Part shown: positions 20,154-20,570 of the stretch, in pieces
How the letters are laid out: every line of letters begins with the position of its first letter
How positions within the stretch are numbered: the stretch's first letter is position 1
Source: a virus
Length of the DNA stretch: 20,570 bases
Direction: 5' to 3' (one strand)
Virus record (IMG/VR): IMGVR_UViG_3300008266_002469
Span: 1 to 20,570 of that record
Notes under the pieces: model-generated
The model's input: the letters and a program-made list of their open reading frames with translations, nothing else
What the model was told of the DNA's origin: nothing
Databases searched by the model: none
Made by a program: the position numbers and the translations under genes

Positions 20154-20570
20154 TTATCTTTGTAGTGGTGTATTTCTTGGAGTTGTTCCTGGGTTAGCTA
20201 TCACCACTCCACCACCACCTCTTTGTACTGGTGTCTGGTTGTTTGATGGACTTACTGCTATGTTTGCGCCTGGGCCAATTATTACTTCAATTACTGGACC
20301 TCCATCAATTGTATCAGGACTATCTACGTTTACATCAATAGCTGTTAACTTGCATCCATCGTATTTTTGATTACGCTGTCCTATGCTCGCTAATGGCCCT
20401 ACTTGATAATCCTGTACAGCTGTTTTATGATACGGTACGACTTTTAAGTTATCTATCGACATAGTTGCATTTCCCATAGCTGAGCTTTGGCTAGATTGTA
20501 CTTGTATGTATAGGCTGGGTCCGTCTGCTCTTGTAGTGTAGAGGTAGTTTGTTGTTGTTGTTGTTGGCGT
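20154..20570 (-). CDS. C-terminal part of a virion structural protein (5' end outside window)
   Basis: The frame is open to the right edge, giving 138 visible residues. An internal ATG at 20477 exists, but the 31 codons upstream are protein-like (TNYLYTTRADGPSLYIQVQS), so the gene most likely starts outside the window. Part of the sequence, RNQKYDGCKLTAIDVNVDSP followed by DTIDGGPVIEV, resembles a C-terminal module that I recall from large structural or fibre proteins of Bacteroidota and marine phages. The tail is Pro/Gly/Asn/Thr-rich and probably disordered (QRGGGGVVIANPGTTPRNT). It belongs to the same strand and likely the same late unit as the structural genes that follow. Exact function unknown. 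Confidence 0.65.
   Translation of the reverse strand, partial: TPTTTTTNYLYTTRADGPSLYIQVQSSQSSAMGNATMSIDNLKVVPYHKTAVQDYQVGPLASIGQRNQKYDGCKLTAIDVNVDSPDTIDGGPVIEVIIGPGANIAVSPSNNQTPVQRGGGGVVIANPGTTPRNTPLQR
20550..20564 (-). repeat. Short (ACA)5 repeat encoding poly-threonine
   Basis: Five ACA codons in a row encode TTTTT just upstream of TNYLYTTR in the partial structural gene. It is a short coding microsatellite, perhaps a linker. Confidence 0.5.

Noticed and set aside
1-20570. tRNA genes, CRISPR arrays, homing endonucleases, insertion sequences
   Set aside because: Looked for cloverleaf-like sequences, regular repeats and mobile-element proteins by eye on both strands; none was convincing.

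Overview
The window is a stretch of a tailed double-stranded DNA phage genome of the T4-like (contractile-tail) type. Every supported gene is read from the minus strand, so transcription runs from position 20570 towards 1. The anchors are a gp17-type large terminase (85..1656), the first 17 codons of a probable gp20 portal (1..52), a gp47/gp46 (Mre11/Rad50-type) recombination nuclease (12177..15285), a CHC2/TOPRIM primase and a T7-type endonuclease I. The DNA is AT-rich, genes are packed with 1-17 nt overlaps, and hardly any start codon has a purine-rich Shine-Dalgarno sequence. That last trait fits a Bacteroidota host, and the protein flavour suggests a marine phage; both points are inference. 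No tRNA, CRISPR array or insertion sequence was seen, and no gene-free stretch exceeds 300 bases.

Layout in the direction of transcription. (1) 20570..18307: three virion structural genes (fibre or baseplate type), ending at a clear rho-independent terminator at 18250..18278. (2) 18231..12177: a new unit that opens with another structural gene (533 aa) and continues directly into a DNA-processing cassette: endonuclease I, primase, an Mre11-Rad50 fusion, and a separate small ORF carrying the second ATPase half of Rad50. (3) 12148..7948: a 1220-aa structural protein and a short coiled-coil fibre-like protein. (4) 7964..5217: a 915-aa multidomain enzyme joining a HIGH-type nucleotidyltransferase, a HAD phosphatase, a LETM1-like hydrophobic segment and a covalent nucleotidyltransferase (ligase superfamily). 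(5) 5212..1691: eight small genes, mostly of unknown function, probably connected with head assembly or packaging. (6) Large terminase, then portal.

A motif reading TATTTAT(A/C/T) on the coding strand lies 4-18 nt before seven of the gene starts. It is the reverse complement of the T4 late-promoter core TATAAATA and is a candidate phage-specific start signal. The main points for a second look are the fused and split Mre11/Rad50 system, the 915-aa repair-like fusion with an N-terminus resembling the T4 capsid-targeting peptide, the inverted late-promoter-like motif, and three places where the reading frame hinges on a short run of A.
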